Origin: Vibrio spartinae
Lineage (GTDB): Bacteria; Pseudomonadota; Gammaproteobacteria; Enterobacterales; Vibrionaceae
Assembly: GCF_024347135.1 (NCBI RefSeq)
Contig: NZ_AP024908.1
Span: 1-64,000, forward strand
Reading direction: 5' to 3'
DNA length: 64,000 bases
Positions 50,055 through 58,658 of the stretch are shown here, in pieces. Position numbers and translations under genes: made by a program. The number at the start of each line of letters is the position of its first letter. Within the stretch, counting starts at the first letter, position 1. Below the pieces are notes generated by a model that was given only the letters and a program-made list of their open reading frames with translations, was not told where the DNA came from and did no database searches.

Positions 50055-51563
50055 TCATAATATAGATTGTTCATCCACTTCTAGTGTTTTAGTTATTTTT
50101 AATATATTATCGATGTCTTTTTCATTAATAAAAGCACTGACGTGAACATAAGGTATCTTATAGTCAAAACTCTCTATATTAATCGTTGTTAGTATTAAAT
50201 CCACATTTTCTATATCTTGGACATTTTTTATCTTTGAAAACGGAATGATGTCGATAATTTTCCATTTTGGGAAAGATTTTAACACCCGACCCTTTAAAAG
50301 ATGAGATGTCCCGATGCCTGTGGAACAAACAATAACAATATTCAAAGATTGCAAATGTTGCTCATAGTAATATTGAAAATACAAAGTGAGGTAACCGATT
50401 TCATCATAACTAATGTTTTTATATTTATTAAATTCGGTTGAGTTGTTAATGATTTTGGTTAGAGAGTTAAATAAAAGATCACACTCACTTCTAATCTCGT
50501 TCAACAGCGGGTTGTGGATATTGATGTGATGTTTTAACCGCATGATCAACAATCTTACATGTGGCATGAGATTTCGCCGTAGTTCATTGTTATCAAAGAA
50601 TTTAGCCGAACATTCATCGACCATGTTGACGATGAGAAAATCAGTAAAATTCACACACTCCATTTCTTCATTGGAACTGTCGAATTTATTTCTATTACAG
50701 TTTTCAGAAAATCTTGATGAGTAAATAAGGTAATATAGATTATCTTCTTCATAATCATTTAATATACTCATGGTATATGATGATATTCTTTTGGTTAATT
50801 CGCTCGCTATTTTTCTGATAGCTGAGTTTTTTGTTCTCTCTTTATTTGGGTAATTTACCCGACCTAAATATTGTCCCGTTTTAATTCTTTTTATCGTTAC
50901 AATTATATAAATTAGTATATTAATGTAATAGGGCTCTTCTAATGAGATGTCTTCTGACATGATATATTTTAAAATATTTTTAGTGAAAATAATTTCTTCA
51001 TATAGAAAATAATTCTGAAGTAAAATAAGATCATAACTATAGTCATTATTGGTAATAATGTTAATGATAAAGTTTTTCAGTAATTCCCTTATTTTTGCTT
51101 CGTCACCATGAATAAAGGTTCCCTGACTTGTTTTTATGAGTTTAACATTGGTATCATTGATTATCTCTTCTATATGCTCAAGATCATGGGCGATAGAAGA
51201 TGCACTGATCATATATAATTCTGATAATCTGGCAATTGATGTTTTTTCTGGAGAGCTCAATAATAAATAAATGAGTATTTTTTCTCTCCGCTCACTGGTG
51301 GACATTGCATGTTTTTTATAGGCATTATTATTTGAGTTAGAGAACTTGCTAATATATTCTTCGTAATTTATTTTAAATCCTTTACCAATATGGTTAATGA
51401 TGATGTCCATGTACTTAGATTGACTTTCTTTAATGCTTTTTATTTCGCGATATATTGTCTTCTCAGATACATTCAATTTTATAGAGAGTTCTTTTGCGGT
51501 AATGAAATTATCCTCTTGAACTAGATGGTCAAGAATATTTTTTTGTCTTTTAGATAAAATCAT
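50055..51563 (-). CDS. PRD-containing PTS-controlled transcription activator
   Basis: 502 aa from ATG at 51563, which is preceded by a strong GGGAGGGGGG; the frame runs 32 codons further but without a ribosome site. Order: N-terminal winged helix-turn-helix (about 1-60, QKNILDHL..ELSIKLNVSEKTIYREI), a second HTH-like part (about 80-150), PRD regions (about 170-395), and an EIIB-like domain with Cys in VCSTGIGTSHLL (about 411). No C-terminal EIIA domain is present, unlike longer MtlR/LicR proteins. It probably activates the downstream PTS/aldolase operon when not phosphorylated at its inhibitory site. It binds DNA, not RNA, and has no CAT domain. Confidence 0.83.
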   Translation of the reverse strand: MILSKRQKNILDHLVQEDNFITAKELSIKLNVSEKTIYREIKSIKESQSKYMDIIINHIGKGFKINYEEYISKFSNSNNNAYKKHAMSTSERREKILIYLLLSSPEKTSIARLSELYMISASSIAHDLEHIEEIINDTNVKLIKTSQGTFIHGDEAKIRELLKNFIINIITNNDYSYDLILLQNYFLYEEIIFTKNILKYIMSEDISLEEPYYINILIYIIVTIKRIKTGQYLGRVNYPNKERTKNSAIRKIASELTKRISSYTMSILNDYEEDNLYYLIYSSRFSENCNRNKFDSSNEEMECVNFTDFLIVNMVDECSAKFFDNNELRRNLMPHVRLLIMRLKHHINIHNPLLNEIRSECDLLFNSLTKIINNSTEFNKYKNISYDEIGYLTLYFQYYYEQHLQSLNIVIVCSTGIGTSHLLKGRVLKSFPKWKIIDIIPFSKIKNVQDIENVDLILTTINIESFDYKIPYVHVSAFINEKDIDNILKITKTLEVDEQSIL

Positions 51564-52694
51564 ATAACCCCCCTCCCTGTAGCATTTTTTAGTTCCTATC
51601 TGCAACACTTCTATAATAGCAACATGAATCACATATAATGAATAACATAATCTGTCCATTTTTAATGGACACGATTAAAGTTAAAAGTTTGATCTGGATC
51701 TTATTTAATGTTCATTGTAAAAAGTGCAATTAAACAGCCTACCTTAATTATGGTTCAGTTTTTGTGTTCTATGACGACTACTAGGAAATTTTGAAAGAAT
51801 ACCCATAAAGTTGCATGAGCAATTAGATAATTGAATACAACAAATAACATCCTCAAGGGACACTGGATGATATGACACTATGAGACTATTTCATGAAATA
51901 TGAAAAACTCGGAAAATTTAACCAATGGATATAATTAATTAACCCATGAGCCATCGTTTTTTGGATGGGTGTTGAATATAAATTTGGGAGGCGATATTGG
52001 TTGACCAGAAAGTGCTCATATTCGGCTAGAAGAACTGCAAAGTCTCGTCCTTCAAGTCGCTTCTGAGCTGGAACTTTTGAGTTGGGGCAGGGTAAAGCCA
52101 AATCATGACTTCAATGGGGTGAGCGAAGCGACCGTGTGAAAACCGGGCAGTTGTGTTGCCCTTATCAAGTCGCTGCCAGAAAAGATCATTGCATCTCAAA
52201 CCGCAACATCATCACTTTTGACTGACGGTTAAAATACCGCAATTTTGTACAAATCATGCCCATGTCAAAGAATGTCATGTTGGTATTCATTTATTCTGGC
52301 GGTTCTCTGCTATTTATTCAGTGCTATGTACGGTGTTCCGATGCTTATTCTTAATCAGTCGATCTTATCCGAGAAGAGTCTGGATTGCGGTCGTGTTGAT
52401 GAATCATGCGTGCGCAGATTAAGACAGCACAATGGGGGCATGTCTGCCTGATAATGATGCCGGACTGATATTTTTATGCGTATTTTTAAGTCATTTTGTA
52501 TGGCTATCAAGTGATATGTTTCTTGATTGTTAAAAGGCAACCCTGAATTGTATTTCTCTGAAATTAACTCTAGAAGCAAGTTATTGATGTCAGTTTTAAT
52601 GGCTGTCGTTATATCGAAAACCAAAGTGGACATTCAAGTGAATGAGTTGAGGTTTACATAAAGTGATATTGACCTAATTAATTAGACTGATATC
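51564..52694. other. Long non-coding or degraded stretch
   Basis: About 1.1 kb with no gene I can support. The first 100 bp hold the PTS operon promoter region. Only short open frames exist: 71 codons (minus, 51886-52101), 68 codons (plus, 52245-52451, with a hydrophobic start YSFILAVLCYLFSAMYG) and 92 codons (minus, 52355-52633). The 68-codon frame could be a small cassette-encoded membrane protein, since an attC-like site follows, but there is no ribosome site. The region may hold remains of lost cassettes. Confidence 0.4.
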
Positions 52695-52813
52695 TAACAA
52701 AAGCTTCAAACCGACAGCCAACGCTTGATACTTTTGGTTTGTGGTTATTTTAGTGTTTACGGTGCAATGCCGCGGTTTGTTTTATGCTTTGTCTGCGGTT
52801 TAAGCTGGCGTTA
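52695..52813 (+). mobile_element. Integron attC-like recombination site
   Basis: A 119-bp imperfect palindrome. The left end TAACAAAAGCTTCAAACCG pairs with the right end CGGTTTAAGCTGGCGTTA, keeping the terminal TAAC/GTTA core boxes. The interior contains CCAACGC and GTTTACGGTGCAATGC, characteristic of Vibrio superintegron repeats (about 120-130 bp). A 9-bp tandem array begins exactly at its right end. Confidence 0.75.
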
Positions 52814-52900
52814 TTGGCGTTATTGGCGTTATTGGCGTTATTGGCGTTATTGGCGTTATTGGCGTTATTGGCGTTATTGGCGTTATTGGCGTTATTGGCG
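52806..52900. repeat. 9-bp tandem array, ten full copies
   Basis: TTATTGGCG repeated ten times without variation (52811-52900), preceded by a partial unit TGGCG. It starts inside the right core box of the attC-like site and seems to be an expansion of its GGCGTTATT end. It is translatable in several frames as simple three-residue repeats, but no gene is supported. Confidence 0.95.
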
Positions 52901-53069
52901 GCATTGTTCAAGGTGGAATGAAATAGAGATGTTTTGTAAGTATTCGGCCTTGTAATCTTTATTTTGTGGAAAGACTGAAAAATGCGTGACTGGCTCAATT
53001 GGTTGTGTCGTTGTGTTGAATGATTAGTTTAAATGGACCATTTATTTTTTAAATGTTAAAGGATAAGTT

Positions 53070-54494
53070 ATGAAAAATGTTACAAAAGGATTATGTCTTT
53101 TTGTTCTAATCGGATTCGCTTGCGAATCACCGATATATGCTGCTTCAAGTAAGCTGGACAGGGCTATTAAATCCTATGAGAAGAAAGTGGTACGGGCTGA
53201 GCAAAAGGACTGTAATACTAATCTTGGAAAGCCAATCGGAACCATCAGTAAGCGTTGTGCAAGGTCAATGAAAAAACTGGACAAGGTCTTCGATAGATAT
53301 TCCGATGAAATTAAATCCGACGCCAAGATTAGCAGCTTACGGGAAAGACAGGAAAAATTGCGAGGATTGCTTGATGGGATGGCGCATCAGGCCATCGTTG
53401 AGAAAGCTGCTCGAAATTATCGCAATAAAATTTCACTCATGGAAAGAAAATCCTGTCCCAAAAAGGAGAGCTATGGCTCTCGGGACGCATATGTCTGTCT
53501 GGAGGATGTGGAAAAAGCGGATAAGATCAAGGCAAGAATTCCTGCCGAGTTGTTGGATGAGCCAGTCATCAAAGACCTGATTGCGCGTCATGATGCCTTG
53601 AAGAAAATGCCGGAGTATATGGATAACATCTATGCCGATAAAAATGCGAAGTTTATGGAAAATGTTAGTCTGGTCGGTGATTTTGACAATACCGTCCACG
53701 ATATCTCTTATTGGAATCAATTAGTCGTCGGAAAAGCGAACAAGCCGGCTGACATCGGTTATGTCAAGGGGTTGAAGAAGGATTTGCCTCGAATCAAACA
53801 ATTAGCCGTGGATTGTAAAGGTAAATACGCGGAAATGGTTAAGAAGAACACCGGCAGAGACAGACAGGCAGAATGTGAATTGGCCGAAAATGCGGATAAA
53901 TATTATGCACAATTGGCCGCTGTTTCATACCAGCGTCATCTTCAACAGGAAATCAAAAACATTAACGCCGTTATCGCCCGCTTGACCGATGACGGCTATA
54001 TAGAATGGTCTGACTACAAGAAGTTTGTGTTGGATGGCAAAGACTATGTTCGCGAGTTGGAACAGAATATAGCTGAAAGCCATAAATTAGCTGGACTTGC
54101 AGAGCCCTCCTACGCTGAGCTGGAAGCTGGCATAGCCAAGATTCCGGAGACGATCAAGGTAGTTGCAACGTCTAAAAACAAAAACCGCTGGGCCGATGAA
54201 AAGACTGTATCCGTTTCGGATGCCATTGAAAAAAGGACAACTCAGGTTGTGAAAAAAATGGGGTATGAATTGGTTAAAGTCGGCCGTCAGGACGGGCCCT
54301 GGACCTTAGTTAAGAATGGATTGGGAATACCCCTGTACAAGAGCACAAAGGGGTGGGTCATGATGAAATATTCAAAAGACTCATTCTGCCGCATGCAACA
54401 TGCCTCGTTTACCCGGACATATGACGGCACCGGTTATGCCGATGCTTCAGGTGTTAGCATTATTCCGGCAATTGTCCCCGTCCCGTGTGACTAG
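53070..54494 (+). CDS. Secreted protein of unknown function, paralog A
   Basis: I do not recognise this 474-aa protein. It has a signal peptide ending near PIYAA, then a long Lys- and Glu-rich, mostly helical body (about 30-390) with several cysteines spaced apart (NCN..C type near 50-65, KSCPKK near 130, one near 250). A compact C-terminal domain follows (about 385-474) with VKNGLGIPLYKS (about 414) and DGTGYADAS (about 451), ending in PCD. That domain matches the end of the 416-aa protein encoded 330 bp downstream. AAAGGATAA precedes the ATG. The gene lies just after an attC-like site and the 9-bp array. Confidence 0.7.
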   Translation: MKNVTKGLCLFVLIGFACESPIYAASSKLDRAIKSYEKKVVRAEQKDCNTNLGKPIGTISKRCARSMKKLDKVFDRYSDEIKSDAKISSLRERQEKLRGLLDGMAHQAIVEKAARNYRNKISLMERKSCPKKESYGSRDAYVCLEDVEKADKIKARIPAELLDEPVIKDLIARHDALKKMPEYMDNIYADKNAKFMENVSLVGDFDNTVHDISYWNQLVVGKANKPADIGYVKGLKKDLPRIKQLAVDCKGKYAEMVKKNTGRDRQAECELAENADKYYAQLAAVSYQRHLQQEIKNINAVIARLTDDGYIEWSDYKKFVLDGKDYVRELEQNIAESHKLAGLAEPSYAELEAGIAKIPETIKVVATSKNKNRWADEKTVSVSDAIEKRTTQVVKKMGYELVKVGRQDGPWTLVKNGLGIPLYKSTKGWVMMKYSKDSFCRMQHASFTRTYDGTGYADASGVSIIPAIVPVPCD

Positions 54495-54540
54495 TCTCCT
54501 CTTGTCCCTTATTTTTAAAGTAAGGATGGGGAGTTAAACA

Positions 54541-54585
54541 GGCCCGATACCAGATCAGGATAGTTTGGTGTCGGGCCAGTTTTTT
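54541..54585 (+). terminator. Terminator after paralog A
   Basis: 12-bp stem GGCCCGATACCA / TGGTGTCGGGCC (one G-U pair) followed by T6, about 47 bp past the stop. It shows that paralogs A and B are separate transcription units. Confidence 0.88.
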
Positions 54586-54820
54586 CAATCCTCTTCGGCT
54601 GTTTGGGTTATTGTGTAGGCTGTAAATTAAAGTATTATTTACGATTATAACTGAACCCATAGCATGAGACTCCCAGATAGGTATTGGCAATGCAGTTAGC
54701 CAGTATTTTTCTAATAGAGGGCATCACTTCTGTGGTGTTTGAAGGGGTCACAAAAAGATGTCACAAGATGTCTACGATTGTGAGAAAAGGACTGGTCTTT
54801 TTTAATATGAGTTATCGTCA

Positions 54821-56071
54821 ATGTTACTAGTTAATCGCTTTAAAGTAAGAATTCTCGTGGCATTGTGCCTGAGTTTTTTTCTTTTCCATTCACCGCTTCC
54901 GGCTGCGAAAGACTTAACCCCTGAATCACAGCTAAAGCATGATATTAAGTATCATAAATTCACACAAAAACAGATGCATAAAATCCGGCAATTCCTCAAT
55001 GCGGAGTCATATAAGAGTGTGGAGCGCAGTGTCAAGCAAGCTAAAATTTTTTATGCAAAAATCTCAGATGGGTATAAGGCCGTACCTGAAGGCCGTACCT
55101 TGAAAGATGAGTATGAAAAATTAATTCAGGAAGCTGAAAGTACGGTTGCAGGTAAACAAAATCCATCAATAGACAAGAAAATACTTAGGCTAGAAAAAGT
55201 CAATTTCTACAACCAAATACCTCAAATTGACAAACTTATAACATTATTGACTATCGGTAAGAAGAAAACGGCAAAAGAGTCTATTCTTTCTTACCACGAT
55301 CTTGATTTTATTAAAGAGAACATTCCTGATTTACTCGCGTATGAGGATGAATTTCGCAAATCTTTTCCGGTTCTTATTGAAAAATTTCCAGAGTACGGCG
55401 TCCATGGTTCATACATGACCATTACTATCAATATGGTTTTAGATTCTTTTAAAAATGCCAGGGTATACCAGGCTAGCTTGTTAGAAAGAACCTGTAATGC
55501 AGCCGCGCAAAAGCAGGTTGAAAAAATGGTTAAGGTAAAAGACCTATTTATGGAAAAGCGCATTATTGCAGAATCCTGGCTCGATGTTTTCTACTCTAAT
55601 AATACCGATGCATTTATCAACAAGCTTATCAAAAGAGATTCTTATTGTGTCAATAATGGACATCCACTTGATAAAAAGGTAACTGCTAGATTAGGCGCAA
55701 TAAAATCCGATATCATCAAGCAGTTAGAGTCAAATCCACGTAAATGGACGTTTGCTGAATACCCACAACAAACCGCTAGAATGAGAGATTTAGCTAAAAA
55801 ATATGCCAAAAAAGTGGGGGGGAAACTCGAAAGGTACGGCGCTGAAAATGATGCGACCTTGTTTAAAAATTCTGGTGGCTTCCCGCTTTATAAAAGTTAT
55901 TCTGGTGTCATGGTTATCCATATGAAGAATGAGCCGTTTAGCAGAGGCTATTTTACCAATTTTAAAAACCCATTTGATGGTACGGGATACTCTGGTATTT
56001 CTGAGATGTTAAAAGTCAGTCCATATGTCGCTGTATTTAACCCGAATTCCGCAGTTGAACGCTCGTATTAG
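54821..56071 (+). CDS. Secreted protein of unknown function, paralog B
   Basis: 416 aa, not recognised. Signal peptide ending near PLPAA, then a Lys-rich helical body (about 30-310) and a C-terminal domain (about 315-416) with VGGKLERYG, FKNSGGFPLYKS (about 348) and DGTGYSGIS (about 387). The same order (W near the start, then K..G..L...G, KN..G.PLYKS, a Met-rich strand, DGTGY) occurs in paralog A, while the bodies differ strongly. It is more AT-rich than the core genes to its left. No good ribosome site is seen at 54821, so the start is less certain. Confidence 0.68.
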   Translation: MLLVNRFKVRILVALCLSFFLFHSPLPAAKDLTPESQLKHDIKYHKFTQKQMHKIRQFLNAESYKSVERSVKQAKIFYAKISDGYKAVPEGRTLKDEYEKLIQEAESTVAGKQNPSIDKKILRLEKVNFYNQIPQIDKLITLLTIGKKKTAKESILSYHDLDFIKENIPDLLAYEDEFRKSFPVLIEKFPEYGVHGSYMTITINMVLDSFKNARVYQASLLERTCNAAAQKQVEKMVKVKDLFMEKRIIAESWLDVFYSNNTDAFINKLIKRDSYCVNNGHPLDKKVTARLGAIKSDIIKQLESNPRKWTFAEYPQQTARMRDLAKKYAKKVGGKLERYGAENDATLFKNSGGFPLYKSYSGVMVIHMKNEPFSRGYFTNFKNPFDGTGYSGISEMLKVSPYVAVFNPNSAVERSY

Positions 56072-56217
56072 AGGGTAACCTGCTGTTGCGTAGTATCATA
56101 TATAAAGACACCCAATGATTCAGTAATGACTTCAGTTAAGTAAAAGTGAGCTTCGGATGCTGAAGAGTATCTTGTTCGGCAGTTATGCCAAAGGCGATTT
56201 CAATTATGGAGTACAGA

Positions 56218-56925
56218 ATGAAAACAATCGGAATGTTAGGTGGGATGAGTTGGGAATCAACCGCCAGCTATTATAAGGCAATCAATGAGGGGGTTAAGTC
56301 TGAACTTGGTGGTCTACATTCTGCAAAAATTTGTTTATATAGCGTCAATTTCGATGAAATTGAAAAGCTACAACATGAAGGCAAGTGGAATGAAACGGCA
56401 TTGATTTTATCGAATGCAGCAAAGTCAGTTGAAGCTGGTGGTGCTGATTTTTTAATGATTTGCACCAATACAATGCATAAAGTTGTTCCAGAAATTGAGG
56501 CTGAAATTTCTATCCCAATTCTTCATATTGCCGATGCAACTGCCAATAAATTGGTTGCTGACGGTGTTAAAAAAGTTGGGTTACTTGGTACTCGCTTCAC
56601 AATGGAACAGGATTTCTATAAAAGTCGTTTAGTTGATAAATTTGGGATTGATGTCATTGTTCCTAATCCCCACGATCAGACCGTTGTTCACGACATCATT
56701 TATGACCAATTGTGTCGGGGGATGATTTGCACTGAATCGAGAGAACAGTATTTGAATATTGTAAACAGTTTACATCAGCAGGGTGCCGAGGCTGTGATAC
56801 TTGGTTGTACTGAAATCGCGCTGCTTATTCAACAAGGACATACACAAGTACCATTGTATGATACGACTGAAATTCATGCTGCACGGGCCGTTCAATTAGC
56901 AATATCGAATGATATGGTAATATAA
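56218..56925 (+). CDS. Aspartate/glutamate racemase family protein
   Basis: 235-aa PLP-independent racemase. Both active-site cysteines are visible, CTNTMHK (about 82) and LGCTEIAL (about 195), as is the start MKTIGMLGGMSWEST. Likely aspartate racemase (YgeA/RacX type), making D-aspartate or a related D-amino acid. The frame opens at 56185, but ATG at 56218 has GGAG 6 bp upstream and starts the family sequence. It is flanked by attC-like stretches, so it may be a former integron cassette. Confidence 0.86.
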   Translation: MKTIGMLGGMSWESTASYYKAINEGVKSELGGLHSAKICLYSVNFDEIEKLQHEGKWNETALILSNAAKSVEAGGADFLMICTNTMHKVVPEIEAEISIPILHIADATANKLVADGVKKVGLLGTRFTMEQDFYKSRLVDKFGIDVIVPNPHDQTVVHDIIYDQLCRGMICTESREQYLNIVNSLHQQGAEAVILGCTEIALLIQQGHTQVPLYDTTEIHAARAVQLAISNDMVI

Positions 56926-57014
56926 ATCAAGGTGATGCGTTATACTCAGAGGTTTTGGTCGCGTGTTTGGTATGCTTTGCTGGTTCAGTGTGGTACACCT
57001 TATTGCAGGCGTTA
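56926..57014 (+). mobile_element. Possible attC-like site after the racemase gene
   Basis: The right end TTGCAGGCGTTATAA (GTTA at 57011-57014) has the form of an attC right core, and ATGCTTTG inside also occurs in the clear attC at 52.7 kb. The left end (ATCAAGGTGATGCG) pairs only in part. It is degenerate if real. Confidence 0.35.
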
Positions 57015-57033
57015 TAATAACAAGGAAAGTTGA

Positions 57034-57978
57034 ATGAAAATAACGGTATTGGATGACTATCAGGACGTGGTCAAAACTCTGGATTGTTTTGAATTACTGT
57101 CAGCGCACGATGTCACGATCCTCAATGAAACCCTCCCGGAGGCAGAGTTAGTCACCAAGCTGATAGATACTGATGTTCTCGTGTTAATCCGAGAGCGCAC
57201 CGTCATCACTGAGTCACTACTTTCTCAGTTGCCACGCCTACAGGTTATTAGTCAAACGGGTAAAGTCAGCAATCATATTGATGTTCGCTTGTGTGAGAAA
57301 CACGGTGTGAAAGTACTAGAAGGTCGCGGCTCTCCAATCGCGCCTTCAGAGTTGTGTTGGGCTTTGCTCATGGCAGCAAGTCGTCATATTCCAGCATATG
57401 TTTCTAACCTTCAAAATAACCAATGGCAGGACTCAGGTGTCCTTGGCTTAGGTCGCACTTTAAAGGGGTTAAAACTCGGTATTTGGGGTTACGGAAAGAT
57501 AGGACAACGAATAGCTCAATATGCAAAAGCGTTTGAAATGACAGTTGTCGTTTGGGGGAGTATTCAATCTAGAAATTTAGCCCTCGAGCATGGTTTTGAA
57601 GCTGCGGCGTCAAAACAAGCGTTCTTCTCTACCTCAGATATAGTGTCACTGCATTTACGGCTAAATAAAGCAACCAGAGCATGTGTTTCTGCCGAGGACC
57701 TCCGTCTCATGAAACCAGATTCTTTATTTATCAATACCAGCCGTTCAGAACTTGTCGCAACTTCGGCACTTTATCATGAGCTGGTCTCCGTACCAACGAA
57801 GCGAGCAGCCATCGACGTGTTTGATCATGAGCCAGCATCTGTAAGCAACGAACCCTTGCTTTCATTACCCAACGTAACGGCAACACCTCATCTTGGATAC
57901 GTTGAACAAAATAGTTATGAGTTGTACTTCAAAATAGCATTTGAGAATATTTTAGCTTTTGAGCCGGGTGCAGTATAA
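57034..57978 (+). CDS. D-2-hydroxyacid dehydrogenase family protein
   Basis: 314-aa NAD-dependent D-isomer-specific 2-hydroxyacid dehydrogenase, similar to phosphoglycerate dehydrogenases. Nucleotide-binding GIWGYGKIGQRIA (about 150-162). The catalytic triad fits: Arg in NTSRSELV (about 235), Glu in DHEPAS (about 264) and His in TPHLGY (about 288). The substrate is not certain; SerA activity is only one option, as the protein lacks an ACT domain. AAGGAAAG precedes the ATG. Confidence 0.86.
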   Translation: MKITVLDDYQDVVKTLDCFELLSAHDVTILNETLPEAELVTKLIDTDVLVLIRERTVITESLLSQLPRLQVISQTGKVSNHIDVRLCEKHGVKVLEGRGSPIAPSELCWALLMAASRHIPAYVSNLQNNQWQDSGVLGLGRTLKGLKLGIWGYGKIGQRIAQYAKAFEMTVVVWGSIQSRNLALEHGFEAAASKQAFFSTSDIVSLHLRLNKATRACVSAEDLRLMKPDSLFINTSRSELVATSALYHELVSVPTKRAAIDVFDHEPASVSNEPLLSLPNVTATPHLGYVEQNSYELYFKIAFENILAFEPGAV

Positions 57979-58059
57979 ATCGTTGCATCGCTATGGTGGG
58001 TCTCACCTTAAATTAGGATTATGTTGCTATTCGAATTCATCGTATAAAAGGGAAGAGAA

Positions 58060-58551
58060 ATGGTTGTGCTCAGAGAGATGAGACAAGAAGAATATCCGGC
58101 ATTCTGTCAGTATTTTATTGATGACTATAGTCAGGAAATCGCTACGAATTACGGTCATTCAATGGCGTTGGCAATTGAGCTAGCGGAAAAAGATTTGAAT
58201 CGTTGTTTTCCAAATGGTCTGAAAGACACAGAGCATTCACTGCTATGTATTGATGCGGAAATTGAAGGGGAACAACATTTAGTCGGTTATCTATGGCATT
58301 CCGTTAATCACAACGACAGTTCAACGTTTATCTATGATTTCTTTATCGCGCCAGAGCATCGAAGCCGAGGTTTCGGCCGGCAAGCCATATCAGCGTTAGA
58401 AAAACAGCTTCAATCAGCAGGCATAAATCAAATAAAGTTAAGAGTCGCGTATCATAATGAACGAGCATTAAAGTTGTATAAAGAGGTCGGTTTTGCCGTA
58501 ACAGGTTTCAATATGTCGAAGACAATATTGAAACGGGAGACGAGTCATTAA
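58060..58551 (+). CDS. GNAT family acetyltransferase
   Basis: 163-aa GCN5-related N-acetyltransferase. The acetyl-CoA loop is PEHRSRGFGRQA (about 109-120) and the C-terminal motif is NERALKLYKEVGF (about 143-155). The substrate is unknown. GGAAGAG lies upstream of the ATG. It is a single gene in the cassette-like region. Confidence 0.85.
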   Translation: MVVLREMRQEEYPAFCQYFIDDYSQEIATNYGHSMALAIELAEKDLNRCFPNGLKDTEHSLLCIDAEIEGEQHLVGYLWHSVNHNDSSTFIYDFFIAPEHRSRGFGRQAISALEKQLQSAGINQIKLRVAYHNERALKLYKEVGFAVTGFNMSKTILKRETSH

Positions 58552-58658
58552 TCAGCATCAAACTGGACGAAAAATCATAGAGTAGTGGCTTTTCTTAACC
58601 AAAAAGAAAGCTGTTATTGAAAGTAATATAACCACTATAAATTTAGATGAGACATCCG

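Noticed and set aside
50055..51563. PRD protein as the missing BglG-type antiterminator for the RAT elements
   Set aside because: It has N-terminal DNA-binding helix-turn-helix domains and an EIIB-like domain, not an RNA-binding CAT domain, and it heads its own PTS operon.
51886..52101. 71-codon minus-strand frame as a gene
   Set aside because: No recognisable family, no clear ribosome site, isolated in a degraded stretch. It might be a remnant, but I cannot show of what.
52806..52900. Possible CRISPR array
   Set aside because: Units are contiguous with no spacers and are only 9 bp; no cas genes are present.
52725..52998. Open frames on both strands across the 9-bp array (three-residue repeats such as RYW and NNA)
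   Set aside because: A 9-bp repeat without stops is open in several frames by itself. There is no ribosome site and the flanks lie in an attC-like site.
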